This document shows positions 34,278-42,117 of a stretch of DNA of 64,000 bases, piece after piece. The first letter of the stretch is position 1. Each line of letters begins with the position of its first letter. The DNA is taken from NCBI GenBank assembly GCA_015063285.1, contig SUST01000002.1, positions 180,561-244,560 of the forward strand, in the 5' to 3' direction. Position numbers and translations under genes: made by a program. Source of the DNA: Thermoplasmata archaeon. GTDB taxonomy: Archaea > Thermoplasmatota > Thermoplasmata > Methanomassiliicoccales > Methanomethylophilaceae. The notes under the pieces were generated by a model. That model saw nothing but the letters and a program-made list of their open reading frames with translations. It searched no databases and was not told where the DNA came from.

Positions 34278-35174
34278 CATGCGCTGTTTGCGGTTGGACA
34301 GTACGTTTGTGACGCTGGTCTTGGCAGTGGAGCTTCCCATCATTACCTTCTTCGCAGAATCGGGTATGCCGAGATAAACGATGTTGTCGCATATCCCCTG
34401 GCCAGCACGTAGTTGGGGTCTTACCTTGGAATATGAACCTTGAAGGGATCCTATCTGTTCGTTTAGCATCGAAGTGAGGGAGTATACGTTCTTCAGCCTG
34501 AAGTCGCTGGAGTTGGTGAATCCTTTCTCGGGAAGAAGAGGATTGTACGTCCCTTCCTTGAAATCCTCATCCAAGTCATCGATCGCATCCATGAGATACA
34601 CCACAGTGCCGAGCTGTCTGAAAACATTGTCCAGATTCTCACAGGCGTGCTCTCCGGCTATGTCCCTCAGAGCACCTATCAGACCTTCGCCGAACGTCTT
34701 TCCCATAAGTACGGCATCTTTACATCCATCTAGTTCCATCCCATGAAGTCTGGTGAACCCTTCGCCTACCATCCTGTCGTATTCAGGATATGCTTCGACA
34801 GCTTTGTCTATGGCTCCCTTCAGCATGGCTGAGGCACCTTTGGACTTGATCGAAGGCCTGTCGGTCTCATCATCGCGGAGCTCCCATTTGGTCAGGATGA
34901 GGGTGTATGCAGCCATTTTTCTTAGAAGATCTGAATCTGCCTTAGGTTTGTCCAGGAAACATAATCTTCTATGAGTACCCTCGAAGTCCAGAACATCTCC
35001 AGCAATCCCGTTCAGGAGGATGGTGTTGAAGGTCATGTCGTAGTTGACGGTGAGGGTGCTCCGGAGACCGAACCCCTGTTTCAACTGGTGGCATCCCTCG
35101 CAGTAATACCTCCGGTAGACCCTATTGTCGGCCGGCGACAATCTGTTGTAATAAGGCAGGGTGTACCCGAGCAT
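34263..35174 (-). CDS. DUF5685-like protein
   Basis: A 303-residue protein whose N-terminus (GYTLPYYNRLSPADNRVYRRYYCEGC, given here in part) matches the DUF5685 pattern of a short strand followed by YYCxxC. The middle is helical with the acid-rich motif LMDAIDDLDEDF (about residues 190-205), reminiscent of the metal-binding DxxDD of all-alpha isoprenoid synthases. The function is unknown. Single gene, divergent from the Cys-rich peptide gene. Confidence 0.7.
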   Translation of the reverse strand: MLGYTLPYYNRLSPADNRVYRRYYCEGCHQLKQGFGLRSTLTVNYDMTFNTILLNGIAGDVLDFEGTHRRLCFLDKPKADSDLLRKMAAYTLILTKWELRDDETDRPSIKSKGASAMLKGAIDKAVEAYPEYDRMVGEGFTRLHGMELDGCKDAVLMGKTFGEGLIGALRDIAGEHACENLDNVFRQLGTVVYLMDAIDDLDEDFKEGTYNPLLPEKGFTNSSDFRLKNVYSLTSMLNEQIGSLQGSYSKVRPQLRAGQGICDNIVYLGIPDSAKKVMMGSSTAKTSVTNVLSNRKQRMSEGT

Positions 35175-35246
35175 GCACTGCCATGGAAGACAAACGATAA
35201 AAACTGATGTCCAGTCGCGTTAAGTCGCAGTTCCGTTTAGTCTAAA

Positions 35247-35255
35247 TTTATATAA
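35247..35255 (+). promoter_or_regulatory. TATA box of the Cys-rich peptide / radical SAM locus
   Basis: TTTATATAA; transcription should start near 35277-35282. This places the in-frame ATG at 35255 inside the promoter and leaves the ATG at 35306, with GGTGA 6 bases before it, as the true start. Confidence 0.65.
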
Positions 35256-35305
35256 TGGCAAATTGTACGCCAAGACATCAGCCCACCACTGATAAGGTGA
35301 ATTTC

Positions 35306-35614
35306 ATGTCCTACGATGCAGAATCCATCGAAAAACTGACAGTAATGTATGAGAGCCAGTCCCCGAACGCATTCATCGCGTTCTCTATGGAGGGGCTCCC
35401 CCAGGATAACGACCACGCAGAGCGTTTTGACAAAAAGGCAGACGATGAGCATTCTGAGCTTACCAAGTGCGACTATACTTGCTGCAACGACAAAGGATAC
35501 TGCAACACCTGGGGATGGCATCTTTGTGTTATCGGAACCGTCGTAATCCTTATCGCGTGCTGCTGTTACGCCACTGACGGATTCTTTGGTGCATGGCCTT
35601 TCTGGCCCTTCTGA
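35306..35614 (+). CDS. Small Cys-rich peptide, candidate RiPP precursor
   Basis: A 102-residue protein not recognised. Residues 1-54 are polar and acidic, like a RiPP leader. Residues 55-87 hold eight cysteines (55, 59, 60, 66, 74, 85, 86, 87) with a hydrophobic stretch between 74 and 84, and the tail is aromatic (WPFWPF). It is followed after 52 bases by a radical SAM/SPASM enzyme on the same strand. This is the arrangement of sactipeptide, ranthipeptide or SCIFF-type precursor and maturase. The alternative is a small membrane protein with a single hydrophobic segment. The role as substrate is inference. Confidence 0.6.
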   Translation: MSYDAESIEKLTVMYESQSPNAFIAFSMEGLPQDNDHAERFDKKADDEHSELTKCDYTCCNDKGYCNTWGWHLCVIGTVVILIACCCYATDGFFGAWPFWPF

Positions 35615-35626
35615 TTTTACATTCAC

Positions 35627-35656
35627 AGCCGTCACGGTGCATCGTCCGTGACGGTT
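35627..35656 (+). promoter_or_regulatory. Intercistronic hairpin between peptide gene and radical SAM gene
   Basis: CCGTCACGG (35629-35637) pairs perfectly with CCGTGACGG (35646-35654), loop of 8 bases, extendable by a G-U and an A-T pair. It ends 10 bases before the radical SAM ATG. It could lower downstream expression by partial termination, or protect the peptide mRNA 3' end. Confidence 0.6.
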
Positions 35657-35666
35657 CATCTTTAAC

Positions 35667-36794
35667 ATGAATCCACACATCACCATCGTTATCAAACCGA
35701 CACTTTTCTGCAATATTGACTGCAAACACTGTTATCATACACCCGAAGAGAGGGTGAAAGGCGAGATCTCCCTGGAAAGGGTGGAGAAGCTCATCAGGAT
35801 GGCTTCCGAGGAGTATCAGACAGCATGGTTCATCTGGCATGGCGGAGAACCGCTCACTCTGCCGATGTCCTTCTACAAAGAAGTCATCGCCATGGAGGAG
35901 AAGTACTTCGGGAAGAACTCCATGAGGTACGGGAACACCATCAACACCAACGGTACTCTTCTGAACAAGAGGCTCATGGCCTATTGCAGGGAGAAGAAGA
36001 TCAATGTGGGAGTCTCATACGAAGGCCCCTGCAACAGTATTCTCAGGGCGGAGGATGTGGAAAAGACATTGAAGACGCTTTCCGCCAAGGACAACAAGTA
36101 TTCTGTCGGAGCTACCATATCCAAGGAGTCGGCTCTCAGGCAGAAGGAGATCTATCAGTATTTCAGGGAAAAGGACATCAGCGTTTCACTCTCGCCTGTG
36201 ATCGCAGCAGGATGCGGGAAGTGCTACGTCCCCGATACTAAAGAATTCGTCAAAGGAAGCATCGAGGCATATGACCAGTGGTTTTATGACAAGACCGCGA
36301 GGGTCCCGCTAATGCCATTCTACCAATACATAATGCATTATTTGGGAGAACCAATCCCTTCGGATTGCGCCCACACATCATGCCTTACGAAATGGTTGTG
36401 CATGTATCCGGACGGTTCTCTGTATCCGTGCGCTAAGGCATGTCCTAAGGATTTCTGCATGGGGAACATAGACGGTATCGATTCCATCGCGGATGCATTC
36501 AAGTCAGACGGATTCAGGAACATTCTCGTCGGCTCGATAGTGAGGCGCGAGAAGTGTTCGAAGTGCGATATCTTCGAATACTGCAACGGAGGATGCAGCG
36601 TGGATGCCTTTTATGAGAACGGTCTGACGGAGAACGGCGGACAGTCCTGTGAGGCATACAAGGTGATATTCGGACATGTTGCTGAATCCATCCAGAGGAT
36701 AATCGATGAGAAGCCCGATCTCGACGAGTACAATCCCTTTGTTAAGGATGCAATAATCGGCAAACTGATCAATCCGAAGAACACTGGTCTTTGA
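35667..36794 (+). CDS. Radical SAM/SPASM protein (anSME-like peptide maturase)
   Basis: A 375-residue enzyme. The radical SAM cluster motif CNIDCKHC gives Cys15, 19 and 22 (CX3CX2C), and the Gly-rich SAM motif is WHGGEPL near residues 56-62. A C-terminal SPASM domain (about 230-330) has the Cys set CAHTSC, C in LCMYPDGSLYPC, CPKDFC, CSKC, YCNGGC and a last SC, enough for two auxiliary [4Fe-4S] clusters. Such enzymes modify peptides or proteins: thioether formation, or oxidation of Cys/Ser in sulfatases (anSME). No sulfatase is in the window and a Cys-rich peptide lies just upstream, so peptide modification is the best guess. Confidence 0.85.
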   Translation: MNPHITIVIKPTLFCNIDCKHCYHTPEERVKGEISLERVEKLIRMASEEYQTAWFIWHGGEPLTLPMSFYKEVIAMEEKYFGKNSMRYGNTINTNGTLLNKRLMAYCREKKINVGVSYEGPCNSILRAEDVEKTLKTLSAKDNKYSVGATISKESALRQKEIYQYFREKDISVSLSPVIAAGCGKCYVPDTKEFVKGSIEAYDQWFYDKTARVPLMPFYQYIMHYLGEPIPSDCAHTSCLTKWLCMYPDGSLYPCAKACPKDFCMGNIDGIDSIADAFKSDGFRNILVGSIVRREKCSKCDIFEYCNGGCSVDAFYENGLTENGGQSCEAYKVIFGHVAESIQRIIDEKPDLDEYNPFVKDAIIGKLINPKNTGL

Positions 36795-36795
36795 A

Positions 36796-37701
36796 TCAGT
36801 CGAAGATTCCGGTGCTCATGTATTTCTCTCCGCCGTCAGGCAGAATCGCCAGAATGATCTTGTCGGGTTCTTCCTCAGCCTTTTTAAGAGCGGCATAGAC
36901 CGCAGCACCAGATGATATTCCGCAGAAGATTCCTTCTTTACGAGCCATTTCCACCGTGGTCCTGATTGCATCGTCGCCTTTGACTGTGACGACATCTGCG
37001 AGAAGATCCCTGTCGAAGATGGTGGGGACGAAATTTGCCCCTATCCCTTGAATCTTGTGGGGTCCCGCCTTGCCTTCAGTCACAAGGGGGCTCTCTGCAG
37101 GCTCCACACCTATCACTTTGGCCCTGGAACCAGCATCTTTGAATGCCAAGGCAAGTCCGCATGCGGTTCCTGCTGTGCCGAAACCGGAGAAGACATAATC
37201 GATATCAGGCAGGTCGCGGAGGATCTCCCTCCCGGTCCCCACACGGTGGGCGACCGCATTCATAGGGTTGTCGAACTGGCCGCATACCCATCCTCCGGTC
37301 TCTTTGGCGATTTCATTTGCCTTTTCCACAGCAGCCCCCATTCCGCCAGATCCCGGCGTGAGGACTATCTCAGCCCCGTACGCGCGTATGGCCTGTCTGC
37401 GCTCCAGCGACATGGAATCCGGCATCACGATGACTGCCCTGTATCCGCGTACTGCTGCGATCATAGCTATGGCGATACCTGTGTTTCCGGAAGTGGGCTC
37501 GATGATGGTCCCGCCCTTCTTCAGGACACCTTTGGCCTCCGCATCCTCGATCATCGATAGAACAGCGCGGTCCTTGATGGATCCCCCGGGGTTGCCTCTC
37601 TCTATTTTGACATATACCTTTGAACCCTCGGCTGGAAGTTTGTTCAGACGGACTATGGGGGTTTCGCCTATCGTTTCGATGATGTCATTGAAGACTGCCA
37701 T
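36796..37701 (-). CDS. cysK: Cysteine synthase (O-acetylserine/O-phosphoserine sulfhydrylase)
   Basis: A 301-residue PLP enzyme. The PLP lysine is in NPGGSIKDRAV, the substrate loop is EPTSGNTGIA and the phosphate loop is GFGTAGTACGLA (usually GTGGT). It makes cysteine from an activated serine and sulfide. ATG 37701 is preferred because a TATA-like ATAATATAGG lies about 25-34 bases upstream; starts at 37716 and 37722 are alternatives. It is convergent with the radical SAM gene, one base apart. Confidence 0.92.
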   Translation of the reverse strand: MAVFNDIIETIGETPIVRLNKLPAEGSKVYVKIERGNPGGSIKDRAVLSMIEDAEAKGVLKKGGTIIEPTSGNTGIAIAMIAAVRGYRAVIVMPDSMSLERRQAIRAYGAEIVLTPGSGGMGAAVEKANEIAKETGGWVCGQFDNPMNAVAHRVGTGREILRDLPDIDYVFSGFGTAGTACGLALAFKDAGSRAKVIGVEPAESPLVTEGKAGPHKIQGIGANFVPTIFDRDLLADVVTVKGDDAIRTTVEMARKEGIFCGISSGAAVYAALKKAEEEPDKIILAILPDGGEKYMSTGIFD

Positions 37702-37773
37702 GCCTTTTGTAATCATAAACATCCTATATTATCCTAGCCAAAATTGAAAAACAGGACGCGGTATAGGGGGTTC

Positions 37774-39156
37774 ATGGAATACTCGGAGAAGGAGGCTAAG
37801 GCTGTTGTTTGGGCATGCTACATATCAGGCTTCATAGCCCCTCTTCTGAGCACGATGATGAACCTTTCTCTGGTAAACATCGGAGAGGACTTCAACACAG
37901 GTTCTCACGACCTCGCCTATGTGAATTCCGCATTCCTGTTGGCATCGGTCCTATTCATGGTACCGTTCGCGAAGCTAGCGGACATTATAGGAAAGAAAAA
38001 AATGTTCGTGATAGGCCTGATGATAATCGTCATAGGCTGTTTCATCGCATGTCTGGCGCCGGGATTCTGGTTCGTTGTCCTGGGAAGGGCAATTATCGGT
38101 GTAGGTGCGGCTTCGATCGCCACTGTCAGCATATCAATGATCACTGACGTCACCCCTCCCCAAAGAAGAGGGACGGCTCTAGGCTACAACACCATGTTCA
38201 TTTACATGGGGCTATCATTAGGTCCGTTCATCGGAGGGACTCTCAATGATCTCATCGGATGGAGGCTGCTATTCCTTCTGACCGTACCTTTGGCGGCCAT
38301 ATCGACATTCATCATCCTCAAGGGTTTCAAAGGAGATATCAGGCCGGATCCAGACGGAGTCTTCGATACCAAAGGTTCGATAATCTATGGTATCGCAATC
38401 ATGCTTTCGATGGGAGGTGTGATGAACCTTCCGGCTACCTGGGCCGTCGTATCTTTGATGGTCGGTCTGTTGTTCTTCATATTGTTCATCAAGAATCAGA
38501 TAGGCAACAGCCATTGTCTTCTGAAGATGAGCCTGTTCAAGAATTGGGTGTTCACAGGTTCATGCATAGCCGCATTTATGAGCTATGCCGCTTCATACTC
38601 CATCTCCTTCTTCCTTGCCCTGTACCTGCAGAGTATCGGAAGCCTCACTGCGACCGAGGCCGGTGTTGTCATGGTCACTCAGCCCTTGGTCCAATGCCTT
38701 ACTACCGCTTATTTCGGAAAGCTTACTGATAGGATGGAGAACAAGGCCATCCTCCCAACAGTAGGTATGGTCCTTACTGCGGTGTGTTTGTTCACATATA
38801 CGACCTATGATATCGACACCCCTCTCTACATGCCGATAGTCTCTATGATCATCGGAGGATTGGGATTCGCTATGTTCTCCTCCCCGAATACTACGATCAT
38901 AATGTCCTCGGTGCCAAGGGAGCACACCAGCGAGGCATCCGGAATGGTTTCCTTCATGAGACAGTCGGGAATGGTGGTCAGCATGGGTATTGCCATGCTG
39001 ATAATCACAGTGACCATGGGTTCTACTGATAATCTGGGCCCGGAGACGTACGGATTGTTCCTTGATGCCATGACCCTCTCTATGACTGTTTGCCTGGTCA
39101 TGTGCATCATCGGAGCGATAACCTCTGTATTTAGAGGAATTCCTAAAAAAAATTAA
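37774..39156 (+). CDS. MFS transporter, DHA2-type drug/proton antiporter
   Basis: A 460-residue membrane protein with about 14 hydrophobic segments. Motif A between helices 2 and 3 is visible as LADIIGKKKMF, and motif C in helix 5 as GYNTMFIYMGLSLGPFIGG. It probably exports drugs or metabolites using the proton gradient. ATG 37774 has GGGGG 4-8 bases before it; the upstream TTG at 37744 is rejected. It ends in TAA. Confidence 0.9.
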   Translation: MEYSEKEAKAVVWACYISGFIAPLLSTMMNLSLVNIGEDFNTGSHDLAYVNSAFLLASVLFMVPFAKLADIIGKKKMFVIGLMIIVIGCFIACLAPGFWFVVLGRAIIGVGAASIATVSISMITDVTPPQRRGTALGYNTMFIYMGLSLGPFIGGTLNDLIGWRLLFLLTVPLAAISTFIILKGFKGDIRPDPDGVFDTKGSIIYGIAIMLSMGGVMNLPATWAVVSLMVGLLFFILFIKNQIGNSHCLLKMSLFKNWVFTGSCIAAFMSYAASYSISFFLALYLQSIGSLTATEAGVVMVTQPLVQCLTTAYFGKLTDRMENKAILPTVGMVLTAVCLFTYTTYDIDTPLYMPIVSMIIGGLGFAMFSSPNTTIIMSSVPREHTSEASGMVSFMRQSGMVVSMGIAMLIITVTMGSTDNLGPETYGLFLDAMTLSMTVCLVMCIIGAITSVFRGIPKKN

Positions 39157-39180
39157 ATAAGATTATGTAAAAATAATCAA

Positions 39181-39188
39181 TTTATACT
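39181..39188 (+). promoter_or_regulatory. TATA box of the CDF transporter gene
   Basis: TTTATACT lies 22-29 bases before the ATG at 39210 with no ribosome site, giving a leaderless transcript. Confidence 0.55.
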
Positions 39189-39209
39189 ATTCTACGCATT
39201 TTTTCCCTA

Positions 39210-40250
39210 ATGGATGAAGCGGCTAAGAGCAATTTTGATTTCCAGAAGATAATTGCAGTCGTAGGATTCTCTTTGATGGCGATCAAGTTTGTCGCCTATT
39301 ACCTGACAGGATCGATGGCGATTCTAACAGATGCTTTGGAATCGATCGTCAATGTGGTGGCTGCTTTCGTAGGTCTGTATGCATTATACCTTTCTGCACA
39401 GCCTGCCGATAAATCGCATCCATTCGGCCACGGTAAGATCGAAAACATCTCCGCCATCATAGAAGGTACCATGATACTCGTTGCAGGCGGTCTGATCATA
39501 TACGAGTCCATAATGTCCTTGCTGAATCCTGGAGAGATAAGAAAGCTGGATGTCGGTTTAGTTATTGTCGCCGCTGCGGCATTGGTCAATTTCCTAGTAG
39601 GAAGGGCTGCGGTAAGGAAAGGAAAGAAGACACGTTCTCCCGCACTCGTGGCAAGCGGAAAGCACCTTTGTTCGGACACCTATTCTTCAGTGGGCATCAT
39701 AGTGGGTTTGATGGTTGTTTATGTTGCCATGTCCCTGGGGTATGATGCAGCATGGCTGGATTCTTCCATTGCGATAATATTCGGAATAATCATCGGATTA
39801 ACAGGAATTCACGTCATAAAGCGCAGCATCGACGATTCCATGGATAGGAACGATGAAGAACTCATGGAGCAGATCACAGCCTTACTCAACGAATACAGGC
39901 ACGATGATTGGATCGACATATACAAGGTAAGATTGATCAAGTACGGTCACGGACTGTTCGTCGATATGCATCTCGTTCTTCCCAGGGATATGTCTGTATT
40001 GGAATCATATGAGGAGGAGGCGCAGATCGAAGAGGCCATCAAATGGAAATTCGGTGAAGAGGTCGAGGTGTCGGTCACAGCTTCGCCATGTACCGAATTT
40101 TTCTGCAGATACTGCGATAGGAATTGTTTCAACAGATGCGAGGGCTATGAGAAGAATCTCAAATGGACCTCGGATTCGCTGATGAACCCGTACATGCATA
40201 ACCCTCCCAGAGTCATCGTCATCGACGGTTCTTTAAACAACGACCGCTGA
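39210..40250 (+). CDS. Cation diffusion facilitator with cysteine-rich C-terminal tail
   Basis: A 346-residue CDF family metal exporter. Six helices with the zinc-site residues in TDALESIVN (helix 2) and SDTYSSVG (helix 5) and the His-containing loop HPFGHGKIE; a cytosolic ferredoxin-like domain follows from about residue 205. Unusually, residues 294-310 add a five-cysteine knuckle (CTEFFCRYCDRNCFNRC), which could bind Zn, Fe or Cd and act as a sensor. It exports a divalent metal in exchange for protons. Confidence 0.9.
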   Translation: MDEAAKSNFDFQKIIAVVGFSLMAIKFVAYYLTGSMAILTDALESIVNVVAAFVGLYALYLSAQPADKSHPFGHGKIENISAIIEGTMILVAGGLIIYESIMSLLNPGEIRKLDVGLVIVAAAALVNFLVGRAAVRKGKKTRSPALVASGKHLCSDTYSSVGIIVGLMVVYVAMSLGYDAAWLDSSIAIIFGIIIGLTGIHVIKRSIDDSMDRNDEELMEQITALLNEYRHDDWIDIYKVRLIKYGHGLFVDMHLVLPRDMSVLESYEEEAQIEEAIKWKFGEEVEVSVTASPCTEFFCRYCDRNCFNRCEGYEKNLKWTSDSLMNPYMHNPPRVIVIDGSLNNDR

Positions 40251-40260
40251 TACGTTGGAC

Positions 40261-40839
40261 ATGAGTCAGGAAATACCTGCGGAGATCTCCGCTGTCGGAT
40301 TGGAAGAGTGGTTCGGTTCGCTCAACGATATGAACAAGGTCAAGGTAAAGAGATACTTGAACTGCATAGACACCACATCCAAGCAGGGTTTCCTGGTCGA
40401 TCTCATGGTCCGCTCCAGCAATGACGCGAACTACAAGCTTTCTGTCATTGCCGGAGAGTACGCTCTGTCGCAGGAACTGTCTGATTATGACAGGTTCAAG
40501 GTCACCGAGGCATACATAGACGGGCTGTTCGGAGCGGAGGAGTTCGACAAGCTCAAAGAGGAATGCTGCAAGAATCTCGATCTGTTCCCATCAATCAAGG
40601 ATCAGTTCCTTGAGGATAACGGCGGCGAGCTTCCTAAGACCATCTATTGCCGTAACAGGCTCATAGACACCATGGTCGGTGTCGAATCCGATTACGAGGG
40701 TGCGATCCAAGCATTGGATGAGTTCGTTGCCATCGGCATAATGAACGAGGACGAGCTCAGCTATCGTAAGCAGAGTCTGAAGATCCACAGGATGCAGAGA
40801 ACGTTCGACAGCGTCTTTAGTCTTCGCCCGAAGGAATGA
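40261..40839 (+). CDS. Hypothetical helical protein
   Basis: A 192-residue soluble protein, not recognised. It is mainly helical without obvious repeats and has a pair of adjacent cysteines (EECCKNLD). It starts 10 bases after the CDF stop at ATG 40261 (the TTG at 40255 is rejected), so the two may share an mRNA. The 3' end overlaps the convergent gene by 23 bases. Confidence 0.65.
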   Translation: MSQEIPAEISAVGLEEWFGSLNDMNKVKVKRYLNCIDTTSKQGFLVDLMVRSSNDANYKLSVIAGEYALSQELSDYDRFKVTEAYIDGLFGAEEFDKLKEECCKNLDLFPSIKDQFLEDNGGELPKTIYCRNRLIDTMVGVESDYEGAIQALDEFVAIGIMNEDELSYRKQSLKIHRMQRTFDSVFSLRPKE

Positions 40840-41173
40840 GACTTCTCCAAGATATCATCGGGATCACGTCGATAGCAGGTTCCTCGTAAGGGTGGACATC
40901 GGATATCGTCGCGATCACCTTCTCGAGGTCCTTCTTTTTGACGGCGAATTCGACTCTCATCTCGTCAGCGACCTCTATTTTGCCTATCGTTCCGTTGTAA
41001 GGGTTCGCTCCAGGCAGAGGCCTCCAGGTCCCTTTCACCGGCCAATACATGTATGTGCGGTCGTAGTTGGGATAAAGAGGCTCCATGACATCATTCACGG
41101 AATCCATCAAACGCTCGAGGAATTCCTCGGGGATGTTCACGCCTATCTTGTAGATATCAGGATCTGTTGGCAT
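40817..41173 (-). CDS. NIF3/YqfO C-domain-like (CutA-fold) protein
   Basis: A 118-residue protein resembling the insert domain of NIF3/YqfO proteins and the CutA-like fold. The conserved part is VHPYEEPAIDVIPM near the C-terminus, preceded by a helix for dimerisation. Role unknown; members may bind metals or small ligands. It overlaps the PHP gene by 17 bases, which implies co-translation. It ends in TAA. Confidence 0.7.
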   Translation of the reverse strand: MPTDPDIYKIGVNIPEEFLERLMDSVNDVMEPLYPNYDRTYMYWPVKGTWRPLPGANPYNGTIGKIEVADEMRVEFAVKKKDLEKVIATISDVHPYEEPAIDVIPMISWRSLIPSGED

Positions 41174-42104
41174 CGTATTCCTTTATGATGCGGTCGACCT
41201 CTTCAAGACGCTGAGGTATCTGGGCATTCATCTTCCTTGCACCCTTTGCGAGCCATGCTGTGCTCAGGACCGTAGCGAGTCCGGCCATCCAAGGGGTTGT
41301 GTAAGCGTACGCTGCGAATATCCCGGTGACCTTCTTCAGATCATTGATGCTGAGGATCTTCTCTATCAGGTGGTCACCTTCCACAGGTTCAAGCTTTCCC
41401 CTCAGAGCTTTTCTAAGGAGTTTTGCTCCTCCGAGCGCAACCTCTATGCTCCACTGGACCTGTCCCAGTACCGGAGCGGGCACACCAGCCGCCTTCGTGG
41501 TCCTGTTCAGGATGGACTTTCTGAAGTCCTCGGCGGTGGTCCCTTCGAACTCGGTCCAATTGTATCCCGATGTGTAGATTGAGTGTGCATCGGAACCGGA
41601 CATGTCGGCCCATCTGCCAGGGTACCTGTCCATGACCAATCTGGCGAACTTGTTGGAATAAGCGTCGGGATGTCCTCCGTTGATGGTCTCGAAACCATCT
41701 ATGTCCAGAGTGAGGATGCGTTCCTTGAGGCCGAAGACATGGTAGCTGAAAGGATGGGGTGCTATAACGAGCCCTCCCTGTTCGCGAATGATGTCCACCG
41801 TTTCCTCGATCGGCAGATCCTCAGGTATCCTTTCGTTCAGGAAAAGTCCGATGACCTCTCCGTCATGAGTTGTGACCTCTTCCCCCACTATGACGTCGAT
41901 ATCGTCGAATCTCTTTGCATACTCTTGAGCGATGAATGCTCCTCTCGTTTCATCGTGGTCCGTGATCGCGATGACGTCCATACCGTTCTTTCTGCACTTG
42001 TCCACCTGCATCTCGGGCGAGAGGACAGATTCTGGAAATTTCATCACTCCTAACTTTGAAAAACCCGAGTACTGAGTGTGAAGGTGTGTGTCCGCTTTTC
42101 CCAT
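41157..42104 (-). CDS. PHP-domain metal-dependent phosphoesterase
   Basis: A 315-residue protein with a PHP domain in the first ~210 residues. Metal-binding motifs are DTHLHTQYSG, ITDHDE, GEEVTT, HPFSYH and GSDAH. The C-terminal 100 residues are helical with a hydrophobic stretch (AYTTPWMAGLATVLSTAWLA) that may be a membrane anchor. Substrate could be a nucleotide or phosphosugar. It begins 14 bases after the RLI stop on the same strand and is probably transcribed with it. Confidence 0.85.
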   Translation of the reverse strand: MGKADTHLHTQYSGFSKLGVMKFPESVLSPEMQVDKCRKNGMDVIAITDHDETRGAFIAQEYAKRFDDIDVIVGEEVTTHDGEVIGLFLNERIPEDLPIEETVDIIREQGGLVIAPHPFSYHVFGLKERILTLDIDGFETINGGHPDAYSNKFARLVMDRYPGRWADMSGSDAHSIYTSGYNWTEFEGTTAEDFRKSILNRTTKAAGVPAPVLGQVQWSIEVALGGAKLLRKALRGKLEPVEGDHLIEKILSINDLKKVTGIFAAYAYTTPWMAGLATVLSTAWLAKGARKMNAQIPQRLEEVDRIIKEYDANRS

Positions 42105-42117
42105 CTTATGCCTCCGA

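Noticed and set aside
35255..35305. Upstream ATG for the Cys-rich peptide
   Set aside because: It lies immediately at the TATA box, so it would not be transcribed; the ATG at 35306 has GGTGA in place.
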